Assembly: GCA_026874595.1 (NCBI GenBank)
Contig: CM049307.1
Location: forward strand, 3,125,579-3,189,578
Length of the DNA stretch: 64,000 nucleotides
Source of the DNA: Sipunculus nudus
Lineage: Eukaryota > Annelida > Sipuncula > Golfingiida > Sipunculidae
Direction of reading: 5' to 3'
Shown piece by piece: positions 38,697 to 48,400 of this stretch. The notes under the pieces were generated by a model. The model ran no database searches. It saw nothing but the letters and a program-made list of their open reading frames with translations, and was not told where the DNA came from. Position 1 is the first letter of the stretch. Each line of letters opens with the position of its first letter. Made by a program: the position numbers and the translations under genes.

Positions 38697-38862
38697 CAGT
38701 GAAACCCCGCCTTGCGACCACCCCGCAATTGCGACCTACCCCACAATTACGACCAGTTTTCTTGGTCCCAAATAAACGATCCAGGTAACTTATAGTTTCA
38801 CCAAAAAAACGACCACCCCTAAATTACGACCACTTTGGTCAGTCCCCAAGGTCGTAATTGTG

Positions 38863-38865
<3 letters not shown>
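38697..38865. mobile_element. Inverted-repeat MITE fragment, CAGTGAAACCCCGCC end
   Basis: It starts CAGTGAAACCCCGCCTTGCG at 38697 after a TA run. CCCCACAATTACGACC (38739-38754) is perfectly inverted at 38850-38865. CAGTGAAACC-type ends next to TA are typical of pogo/Tigger-like Tc1-mariner elements. The right outer terminus seems to be replaced by a TA microsatellite. Superfamily assignment is inference. Confidence 0.5.

Positions 38866-38926
<61 letters not shown>
38866..38926. repeat. (TA)n microsatellite
   Basis: About 61 bp of uninterrupted TA dinucleotides directly abutting the MITE fragment. Confidence 0.95.
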
Positions 38927-38929
<3 letters not shown>

Positions 38930-39395
38930 TAAGCGATTTTTTGGTGATCTTCATGAAATGAATAAGATTTTATATACTGGTTTTTATCTAAAGATTTCGG
39001 CAAGGAAGAAGGCATGGGACCGCTGTATTAACTTATCGTGAACTCTACGTTCTGGCCAGCATGCAATACCTGCATATTGATAATTCTGTAGAGCGCCAAG
39101 ACAAGCAACATGATAACTCAATTATCGTTGGTTTAGATCAAAACCCCGCCAATGGAAAGACAAATGGTGGGAAATTTAATGCGTTTGGGATGACAGTTAC
39201 AGGAAAATATTTCGTGAAATTTTAGCGAGACATATATAAAATCGTAAAACCTGAAGTAAGGTTGCATTTATTCGACCAACCCAAAGAGAGATATAGTAGA
39301 TAGGAAATGATTATCAAACAAGGAGCTAATCTGTTAATACAGATAAAAGCAATCTTAAACATCAGTCATCAAAGTGTCTAATGTGTCGTTCACAG

Positions 39396-39545
39396 ATTCC
39401 TCGGCGACATCACGGTCGACCTCTAGGGGCTACCAGAAGTTGACGCAGGGAGACCCCAAACCCCATGACGGTTCTTCCGGTTCTGATGACGAAAACAGCG
39501 AGAGTAGCAGTGACTCTGAATTTGAAGATTCCGATAGCGAGTGTG
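39396..39545 (+). CDS. ParB-like gene, coding exon 2 of 3 (acidic Ser-rich linker)
   Basis: The acceptor is TCGTTCACAG ending at 39395 and the donor is GTAAGC at 39546. The 150-base exon is phase 1 at both ends: with the G from exon 1 it opens with Asp107, and it ends after Cys156 plus one base. It encodes a Ser/Thr/Arg-rich start (SSATSRSTSRG) followed by a strongly acidic stretch rich in Ser, Asp and Glu from about residue 131 to 156. SDDE and SDSE strings match casein kinase 2 site patterns. Such a tail is probably disordered. Length and phase make the exon skippable without a frame change. Confidence 0.82.
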
Positions 39546-41918
39546 GTAAGCACAATAAACACCCATATTCTTAACCGCGAGCCTTACAAGTTTGATGTAA
39601 AATAACTGAAAACATGAAGAGTGAAACATTGTTAACACGGATCTTAAGGGTAAAAACATGGCCATTGGCTGAAGTTTGGACTTATCGTGTTGTTCAAACT
39701 TTAAACATTTTTGGTTACGTTTCCTCGCCAAACCGTCATTTGAATTTTGTTGTGTCTGAGTAAATCCTTGTATTTTTCATGGTTTTCTCATTTTATATTT
39801 AAGTGAAAAAGTTTGTCATTACACCTTTTTCTCACTAAGCAGTCTAACTGTCAAGGAAAACAAAATATTTCTCAAACGGCGAATAGCAAGAGGCATAGGA
39901 ACATTATCAGAAGGGGTTCAGATGTATTGATTGCAGATAACGAGATGATTATACAAGAAAATAAAAAAAAAATCTCCCAGGTTAAAGCAAAGAGCGAATA
40001 ACGTCGATGGAAATTACGCCTTTAATAATAGATGAACAATTTGCCCTCGAAAATGTGTTTCTGACGTTAAATAAAAACTGGAGTATGACATTCTGGGATA
40101 GATGAAATTCATATAAAAGAGAGGATGGATAACATGTTGTGCTTGCAAAGTTAGATGACTATTTCTACAGGCAAATAAACAGATATTAGTTTTAATGACA
40201 TTGTTACTGTTAAGATAGATATTTTGGCTTTTCCTTTCAATTACTAAACAAGCAATATAATTATTCACTGTCCCATTGCTAATCTACTGAAGGTATGCAT
40301 TCAAGTCTTAATATAGTGTGTATTTGATAAGGAACCTCACTTGGAATTAGAATTTATCCGTAATTACGGCTTCGAGAATGGGTGAGGGAAGGACTATCAG
40401 TGAAGTAAATGTAATGATTAATTTCATATTTAATTCACGAATGGTTGTTCAGATACTGTTAATACTTTTCAGCCTTATGATTTTTGTCTATACGATTTGA
40501 CGACAAATCCAGATAAAGCCGTTGATGCTTTGCCCCTCTTGTGCCGTTAAGTGTCAAAATGATTCTGATGTTTTTTTTTTCAAAGTATGCCTTGTTTGTT
40601 TAACCTTAGTATTTTTACGTTTAGTATATGTATTTCGCTTTAGTATTTACATGAAGTACATATCAGTAAATAATCTCGCCGGGTGATTACACGCTTCACC
40701 CCGGTATTATTTCCTCTGAAAGCTGTTGCTTATTTCTGTAAATGTTTTAACACATACTTTCTTCTCTGCTACAATTTATATTTATACTTAAACACATAAA
40801 TAAATTAGCAATTGGACACAACTAACTTTATATCCAGATTATGTTTTATGTGAGAGTCACTTCCCGTGTAATTTGGAAAACATGAAAGATCAGTATGTTC
40901 GGCCTGGGGTACAACAAGTTTTGGCTGTTATTGCCAGCGTATTAACGGTTATATCGACCTGAGATGCTACGAGCCCATAACGGCGGGGCGACCCAATGTT
41001 TCTTAATACGTCGCCTCCTATGTGGGGTAATGTCTCAGAGTTCCATTAAACCCAAATATAGGATAAAACGAAGCCCCCCAAGAGGGAGTGTAAAAACCTC
41101 GCTGACGTCACTTAGCTGTCAGCTATACTTATTGGGAGCCCTTGCTCCTCGGTATAAACAAAGTAAACAGAAGAATATTAACCGAACCTTAAAATAGCCT
41201 GCACCTCTAACACTGGGTCTACTTGGTGTCGTGGAGGGCTCTATCAACACTACCCGCTCTTCCTCACGCTGTGGTTCGATATAGCTCAATGAGATGGCGA
41301 TAAACTTCCCAGTTGGTGCTTATTTTTTTCAAATCGTTCAAATCTTGGATGGACAACAAAAACCATTTATTACTAACAGTTTCCAAAATGGATTTTTTGT
41401 CAATTCTTGGGAGTATGGTTTATGCTGATTGATGCAGATACGGACAGAAAAAATGATTGATTAACTGATGGATTTATACTTTTTGTCCTGGAAGATATAA
41501 ATTATAATTCAGATAAACAGTCTCATGAAAGCATCCTCACATATAATAAACGCGTTAATTCTATGATATGTTTTAAATGGACGGCCAGCGGTCTGGTTTG
41601 TGGTTAGCGGGCTGCTGTAATGGTTCAAGCGTTGCTCTTTAAAACATAAGGTAATAATGGCTTAGTGTCCAGTTCGCGTCGTCCTCCGTGCTAGAATCCC
41701 TGGCCAAAGTTTTAATGTTGTAGTTTATAGGAACTGGCCACGGGCAGCAAGTTTAGAACGAACTACCAGCTGGTGCCTTTTGTGGGTGCTTGGGATGCAT
41801 GCCCACAAACCCTGAAAAAAAACTACAAGTAAAAAGGAATCATGAAGAAAATGGCAAAGCGTAAAGCTGCAGGAGACAAATAAAATCGGTGATATAAGAT
41901 TATAAACTATACCTAACT
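39546..41918 (+). other. Intron 2 of the ParB-like gene, upstream part; no other gene seen
   Basis: The intron (39546-42863) starts GTAAGC. This part is AT-rich and has no supported exon. Short frames at 39813-40001 and 40964-41197 are not recognised. Confidence 0.55.
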
Positions 41919-41995
41919 GGGGTAGAACGTAGCTAAGTGATTAAGGCTTTTGGGCTTCTGAGCTGAAGGTCCCCGGTTCGAACCCCGCCGGTGCC
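41919..41995 (+). mobile_element. tRNA-like sequence, probable SINE head
   Basis: GTAGCTAAGTGATTAAGG (41929-41946) fits a pol III A box, and GGTTCGAACCC (41975-41985) is a perfect B box at tRNA spacing. The acceptor stem does not close well (the 3' side ends CCGGTGCC, the 5' side does not match), which argues against a functional tRNA. A second A-box-like string, CCTCAGTGGTATAATGG, follows at about 41994-42010. It lies just upstream of the 39-bp array. Confidence 0.5.
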
Positions 41996-42056
41996 TCAGT
42001 GGTATAATGGTGAAATACTGATAGAACATCAGAACATAGAACATCACTCTTAACAT

Positions 42057-42852
42057 ACCAAGTGGTTAATGTCACCCCTCTATCTGTGTGATTATACCAA
42101 GTGGTTAATGTCACCCCTCTATCTGTGTGATTATACCAAGTGGTTAATGTCACCTCTCTATCTGTGTGATTATACCAAGTGGTTAATGTCACCTCTCTAT
42201 CTGTGTGATTATACCAAGTGGTTAATGTCACCCCTCTATCTGTGTGATTATACCAAGTGGTTAATGTCACCTCTCTATCTGTGTGATTATACCAAGTGGT
42301 TAATGATACCTCTCTATCTGTGTGATTATACCAAGTGGTTAATGTCACCTCTCTATCTGTGTGATTATACCAAGTGGTTCATGTCACCTTCATACCTGTG
42401 TGATTATACCAAGTGGTTAATGTCACCTCTCTATCTTTGTGATTTTACCAAGTGGTTAATGTCACCTTCATACCTGTGTGATTATACCAAGTGGTTAATG
42501 TCGTCTTCATACCTGTGTGATTATACCAAGTGGTTAATGTCACCCCTCTATCTGTGTGATTATACCAAGTGGTTAATGTCACCTCTCTATCTGTGTGAGT
42601 ATACCAAGTGGTTAATGTCACCTCTCTATCTGTGTGAGTATACCAAGTGGTTAATGTCACCTCTCTATCTGTGTGAGTATACCAAGTGGTTAATGTCACC
42701 TCTCTATCTGTGTGATTTTACCAAGTGGTTAATGTCACCTTCATACCTGTGTGATTTTACCAAGTGGTTAATGCCACCTTCATACCTGTGTGATTTTACC
42801 AAGTGGTTAATGCCACCTCTCTATCTGTGTGATTTTACCCAGTGGTTACTGT
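42057..42852. repeat. 39-bp minisatellite, 20 full units plus a partial, ending at a splice acceptor
   Basis: ACCAAGTGGTTAATGTCACC followed by TCTCTATCTGTGTGATTAT starts every 39 bp from 42057 to 42798 without a length change. A diverged partial unit (ACCCAGTGGTTACTGT) begins at 42837 and runs to about 42852. Variants include TTCATACCTG for CTCTATCTG and GAGTAT or GATTTT for GATTAT, partly clustered. Each unit is pyrimidine-rich on the + strand. Long frames on both strands result from the 39-bp period and are not called genes. Confidence 0.96.
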
Positions 42853-42863
42853 TCTCGTTACAG

Positions 42864-42952
42864 ACTGGAGTGAGGACCTGCGCGGGAGCAGCGACCTGGA
42901 CTCCTCAGATCCGGACAGGTCTACAGATGACGAGAGGGAATGTCTCTTATAA
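42864..42952 (+). CDS. ParB-like gene, coding exon 3 of 3 (C-terminal tail)
   Basis: The acceptor is TTCTCGTTACAG ending at 42863. The split codon G|AC gives Asp157, then 28 residues follow to the TAA stop at 42950-42952. The segment begins WSEDLRGSSDL, is rich in Ser, Asp and Glu like exon 2, and ends in ECLL. The match in phase and composition with exon 2 is the main support for the gene model. A longer + strand frame covering 42069-42986 uses a different frame and is a repeat artefact. Confidence 0.8.
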
Positions 42953-43241
42953 CAACCCCAGCATCACACTGACAATACAAATATAAACATTTATAAACTG
43001 ATATGGAAGTTAGTGGATGCCTCTTTCAAACGACTTAAACGTTTTTTTGCATTATACGAATCTTCACTAATTTATGGAAATATTTATTTTTGAAAACTTT
43101 ATGTACATTTATCTATTTAGTATATTGTTTTAATATTTATTTGGTAAATCATTTTGCAGTGTTATTATCTGCAGATGCAGATGCAGTGTTGCAGATGTCC
43201 TTCAAACATTCCATCTCTCTGTCTGTCTGTCTGTCTGTCTT

Positions 43242-43276
<35 letters not shown>

Positions 43277-45040
43277 ATATATATATATATTTATATATAT
43301 ATATATATACATATTATATATTATACTAAATAACGTATTCGAAGATAAAGACTTGAGAAGATGTGCACAAATATAACGGTATTAATTACACGCATTTTAT
43401 CTGATTCAAATGTGTTCAAGCTTATATTATACCAGCCTGTATATATGTATATGATCGCATGCTCATTATTAACGAGAATGTATATATGTATGTGTGTATA
43501 TTAACTGTAGTTTCTTATTTTTTATACATGTTATTAGACATGAAGCACATTCCGTTCTACAAAATATTTCTACGATATAAGTGTTTTTACACATAATTCG
43601 TCCAATTACCGATCGTTTTTCTGCTATAAGACTTTTTCTGTCTGTTTTTCCTTTATAGAAGGCATTTTAGTTTGAAGTCTTTTTTATGTACATATTTCGC
43701 TGAGTATATCTTTGATAGTCAGTCAGCAGCACATACTGGACAGGGAAGGAAAAGAGAACACACTCCTGCCGTAAGGTTAAAACATACATGACTTAGAAAT
43801 AATACATGACTAAGAAAAAAAAATCTTTCTCTATAAGTTACGGATCATCTCGTTACACTTTTTTCGCGCATGCTCAGATAAGACATGCCAGCCCATACGG
43901 GTGTTTTGCTGCTGTCTGGTGATATTATTTTTCATTCTGACTTAGGAACACACGTATAATGTTTCCATGTAACGTACCAAATTAACTGGAAGATGACACT
44001 AAAAGCAGGGAGTGTGCACTGAATTGATTTGCTGGTGTGTGACGTCATGAACTCCGATTAGAGAGGACGACCGTGAAGCAAAACGTGTTTTTTTTTGTAT
44101 TCTTTGAAAACTGGGTGCTCAGAGTTTAAGAAATACTCAACCTTTTACACTTCAAAGGAATATGTTTCCCCACAATACCTTTTTTGTAAATAAATAAAAA
44201 ATCAATTAGAGGAGATAAGCTGTACAAATACAAAATAAACAGATTAATTTCTTTAACGTCCAGTAGTTGCTGTCAGTAACGTACAGCGGTCAAATTTTTG
44301 GACATTTTGCACAAATCCGATAAAATAAACGTACAAACACGGATCCCTGGAGCCTTTTGCTTACCATTGAAACTTACGAAACATCGTTTTACTTATTTCA
44401 GATATCTAGTGCAAACAACAAACCGCGGCTAATATATCAAAGACAATGCATTCGTCCAGCCTTCAGTGGTCATGATGCTGTTTAATAAGTTCATGGAAAT
44501 AGGAAGGAAGAACATACATGTACTGTCATGTAGAGGAAGTTTAAAAAACAGCAACGATATATATATTGACAATACATAACAACATATTGACGGGGATTCT
44601 ACTGAAATGACAAACTGTTTTGTTTTAATGTGTGGTACTAACTGCTGTACCAGGAGACAACGGCGTTACGTATATTCACATTTGTACATATTTGTCTGCT
44701 TGTGTGCGTGAGGTCTACAATTTGATGATATTTGTATATTAAAGGTGCTTTCATTGAACTTGACTTGATTATTATTTTTAATATCTGTAATATCACATGC
44801 ACCGTGTCCACATGTCCATGGACTTAGCTCTATAGATGTAGAAGAATTTGTGTTAAATATTCCTGTGGCGATTCCATGGCCGTGACATTTTCCATTCGAG
44901 ATGCGTGGACAACACCACTAATAATAATATACTTTTTCTTCGCTGCAAAATACAGTGTCCATGGTATCACTTCAGTGAACCTTATTTGATAGAAAAATAC
45001 AACATATCACAGGATACATGAAAACATATAAATGAATACT
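42953..45040 (+). other. 3' flank and possible 3' UTR of the ParB-like gene
   Basis: No coding frame is supported here. Canonical AATAAA strings occur at 44189-44194 and 44193-44198. If used, they would give a 3' UTR of about 1.2 kb. Nearer variants such as AATATA around 42978 are possible. Pyrimidine microsatellites interrupt the region. Confidence 0.3.
43208..43320. repeat. Compound (TCTG)n, (TC)n and (TA)n microsatellite
   Basis: TCTG tetranucleotides (about 43215-43262) change to TC and then TA repeats. The + frame 43090-43329 reads through it and is not a gene. Confidence 0.9.

Positions 45041-45090
<50 letters not shown>
45041..45090. repeat. (TA)n microsatellite flanking the palindrome
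   Basis: The TA run ends directly at the left edge of the palindrome. Another TA-rich run (about 45374-45420) lies 70 bp past the right edge. Confidence 0.9.
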
Positions 45091-45095
<5 letters not shown>

Positions 45096-45134
45096 CTCTG
45101 AAGAAAAACAACACTGTAAATTCACAACAGTCTG

Positions 45135-45167
45135 TCTCACGGGATGCGACCCGATCATCAGGTGAAT
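45135..45167 (-). ncRNA. Hammerhead-ribozyme-like core, left arm
   Basis: On the minus strand CTGATGA (45155-45161) is followed by CGGG, loop TCGCAT and CCCG (a perfect 4-bp stem II). Then come U, GAGA and ACA-GAC-UGU (stem III), with GTGAAT after it (about 45120-45125). GTGAAT pairs with ATTCAC, which directly precedes CTGATGA (stem I). The core departs from consensus at GAGA (expected GAAA) and at a U/U pair beside stem II, so activity is doubtful. Confidence 0.5.
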
Positions 45168-45224
45168 ATGGTTAGAATGAAGCTAACGGTGGAAAAACCA
45201 CGCCGTTAGCTTCATTCTAACCAC

Positions 45225-45272
45225 ATTCACCTGATGATCGGGTCGCATTCCGTGAGACAGACTGTTGTGAAT
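45225..45272 (+). ncRNA. Hammerhead-ribozyme-like fold, right arm
   Basis: Stem I pairs ATTCAC (45225-45230) with GTGAAT (45267-45272). The core CTGATGA is at 45231-45237. Stem II pairs CGGG (45239-45242) with TCCG (45249-45252), including one G-U pair, around loop TCGCAT. GAG A is at 45254-45257. Stem III pairs ACA (45257-45259) with TGT (45263-45265) around GAC. The predicted cleavage position is after T45266. All three stems sit exactly where a type I hammerhead with a minimal stem III needs them. The GAAA core reads GAGA, which normally impairs catalysis. Confidence 0.55.
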
Positions 45273-45302
45273 TTACAGTGTTGTTTTTCTTCAGAGTTAT
45301 AC

Positions 45303-45368
45303 TGCTCTGGCCTAGTCTGTAGGTCATAGAGCACTTTACATCGGAGGGTAACACTACCTTCTATATAT

Positions 45369-45401
<33 letters not shown>

Positions 45402-48400
45402 CATTTATTTATATATATAACAGCTAGAGATGTTTCATACTACATTGTACCATCAATATGGTGATTACCTAACTCTTGCTGGGAAAAAGAGAACTTACCG
45501 TTAAAGCAATAAGGACATTCTATTTCGACATAATACTGATATATGTCAGGGTCATGCAGTATTCATAAACCATTTTGGTTGTTCTGTGATAGGATTACAC
45601 TCATGACAAACAACCTTGACAAAAAGCAGGGGACAAACCCACCCAAGGAATACAAAATTGACTGTTGTCATCTACAGTTTCGATCTTTGGAGCATGCAGT
45701 AATCATGAAGCAACTCAAAAGCCATGGGTCCTTAGTTAGTACAGTCGTTAGAACAGAAAACCTCGACTCTCTGTGGTGTGATGTATGTACCAGGAAAAGC
45801 CAGATGTCTCTGCCAATTTGAAGCAGTCGTCCTGAATAAGAATATACGACCGCCCTTCTTCTAAACGTCACGGCGGCATCACGACAGCCGACCAGAGATA
45901 GGCTTGTGGTAGGGCCCGGGAAACTGCTTCACAGGACTGACTTTTTTCCATTTTTTTTCTCTCAGACATTCGGCGCCAGACCAGCTCACTCCATGGACTT
46001 TGCGTCCCCTCCGCCGCCCGTGGCCAACTGTTTTCCTGTATATTTATCAAAGTTTTTTTGACCAACTCGTAAATGTCAAAGATAAAACAAGAAGAACATC
46101 AGTTTTGGGCAATAATTGCTTCAAGATCGGTTAAGCAACAATAGAAACATCCCTTACTGAGAAATAAGAAACAGTAAAACAAAGGTTCTACTATAAAACT
46201 AATCGATACGACACTAAAGGACTTCACTCTCCATACGTTCGCTGTTGACTTTCCGTTTTAAATTGTTCTCTGTCTATATGTATCAGGCCTGGTGGTGACT
46301 TGAGCATGTGAATGAATTTTATCAGCTGCATTGAAGATGTAATGAAGCTGTAGACCGACAATATCCCTTCATTTCCTGAATTACGCATTCCATTTTCAGG
46401 ATAGTATAGCCCATAATAAAGCTATATGATGCTGGGAAAGACTTAGGATAAAGCCTTAATTGTCGCCGGGAACTTAATTGTATTTCAAGTAATATGTCAA
46501 ACAATTCCTTCACTGCATACGCACACTTTCTAAGTTTATGCGTCTGCCGATCAAATTCACCACATAATCAAAATCTATCTTGTCACTTTACCTATATGTC
46601 GATGTTTCGCCTACGTAACCATCGCCGCCTTATACCGTGACCATATGCCGTGACGAACAATGGTGAATAAAGTTAGATAAGATACTACTCTAAGACCTGG
46701 ACGATGCAGCGGCTCGGCTTTATAGCTCGGACTTGAAAGAACGCAGTTCTATAACACTCACACTTTACAACCTCGACATCCCGAGCAAGACCCATATCCC
46801 GGCAGTATGTGCAGGAAAACATAGGTTCATTATACATATAAGGCAAAAATAGGTTATTTTAGGATGTTCTGATGTATCAATTCCCATGTGTATAGTCCCA
46901 TGTATATACACAGAGTGAATAAAATGATAGAAAGCTCGCGCGCGAGGATGTAGAGATATATTACTGCAGCAACCGTTATTGTCATCGTCATCTACATAAC
47001 CGATGACGTCCTAATAACACTGGCATGGGATGACAAAATGAAACATACTATTTACTGAATCAAAACACCAACATACTTCTTCAATTGCTTAAATCCTGTA
47101 GTGCTTCAAGCTAGAATGGCTCATACCTCCGACAAGGCATAAATCCTGAGCTATTCAGCCATCGGGATCCTCGCCAGAATTGACAGGATTTTACCTAGGT
47201 CTAAGTTCCAATAGTAGTTGTTAAAGTTCTCACCTTTATCCACCATAAAAGTCACTGACGTCATCGAGTGCAGTCACGAGTTGTAAACTCGGGTAAAGTG
47301 ACCCGGATTTAGTAACAAAGCATTCAAGACTAACAGAAGAAAATTGGTTCCCTTTGCCTTTGTTAACCGTAAACTGCCATTTCATTGAACTCTTGGCCGT
47401 ATTTCGGTTCTTTTTAAATCGATTTGTACTCAAACTGATTGTTACTTGCCGTTCTTAGAGATTTCCGGTTGTTTCTTATGGTTCTTTCTCATGTTTAACC
47501 ATATCTACAGTTTATTTACGATAATAAAGGGCCGTGAGATTCGTTTTTTTTTTAACATTGAAAGATCATTAAAGATTATATCCAGCAGTTCTGATTTATC
47601 AGTTTGGATAAACACAGAAATAACGAAAAAAAATTAACGCAGACAATTAAAGCTAGTTATAAATGCATCATTATCAGACTGACATTGCACAATTAATTAA
47701 CGACATGTTTAATTAAATTAAATGAATGTAAATGTAAATAAGCTCTGAGTTTAAGCGGATGAGTCATTCTTTCCAATACAGGGCACAGATTAAAAAAAAT
47801 TGTTGTAAGATTACACTGAGGATGAATCTCTCTAAATCATTATGAATCATTCTAAAACGATAAAACAGCTATTCATTTATTCTTATAATTGAAAATTCAT
47901 TGTCATAATGAATTTCAGATTCAACCTTTGAAGAAACTTAAAATTATCAAATGGGCTAATTAGATGTTGTAAACCGAAAAATTTCTTTTACCTCTATTTA
48001 ACATAAAATATATTTAATTATCTCTGTTATAACACTCGAAGAATAAATAGAACTAACATCATTAAACACTAAAGCAGATGTCATCAATCAAACTGGTCCG
48101 TATGTGCACTGGGAGTTTGCTACACCTTACTCCTAAATTTGTTACCATGGTTTTATCTATTATACCATGAAGATGACAATAAACACCTATTTAATGGCAT
48201 CTGTTCCTGTCAGAGCCATCGATAATCAGTCCATTACAGAAGTCATCGAACACTGGTACATCAGTTAATTACCCAAACGTTTTATTAATATTTATAGATT
48301 ATATTTTTATAATTTCTAAGCACTGATAAAATATAATCCGTCTCATTACAGATTCAGTAAATGTTGCCAATAACAATACAAAAATATTTTTATCCAGTCG

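Larger units (their letters stand above)
12781..39395 (+). other. Intron 1 of the ParB-like gene (26.6 kb)
   Basis: The donor is GTAGGA at 12781 and the acceptor is TCGTTCACAG ending at 39395. Both flanking exons are phase 1 and join into a Gly/Asp codon position (G|AT gives Asp107). The intron contains most of the window's arrays (50-, 35-, 42-, 29-, 38- and 36-bp), three MITE-like copies of one family, a second MITE, a SINE and several microsatellites. Additional skipped exons cannot be excluded. Confidence 0.7.
45091..45301. repeat. Near-perfect 211-bp palindrome (foldback element)
   Basis: TATAACTCTGAAGAAAAACA at 45091 is inverted at the right edge ending 45301; the centre is near 45196. 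The arms are about 100 bp and differ by eye at two substitutions plus a two-base bulge next to the centre. The spacer is only about five A. Each arm contains the same hammerhead-like motif, so the structure holds two copies of one sequence head to head. It could derive from an inverted pair of Penelope-like-element or retrozyme repeats; that is inference. Confidence 0.93.

Noticed and set aside
41919-41995. Functional tRNA gene
   Set aside because: A and B boxes are good, but the acceptor stem does not close and the sequence runs on as a SINE-like body.
42069-42986. 305-codon + frame reading a 13-residue repeat into exon 3
   Set aside because: It follows the 39-bp array and crosses exon 3 in a different frame from the spliced gene; the gene's own phase is supported by two other exons.
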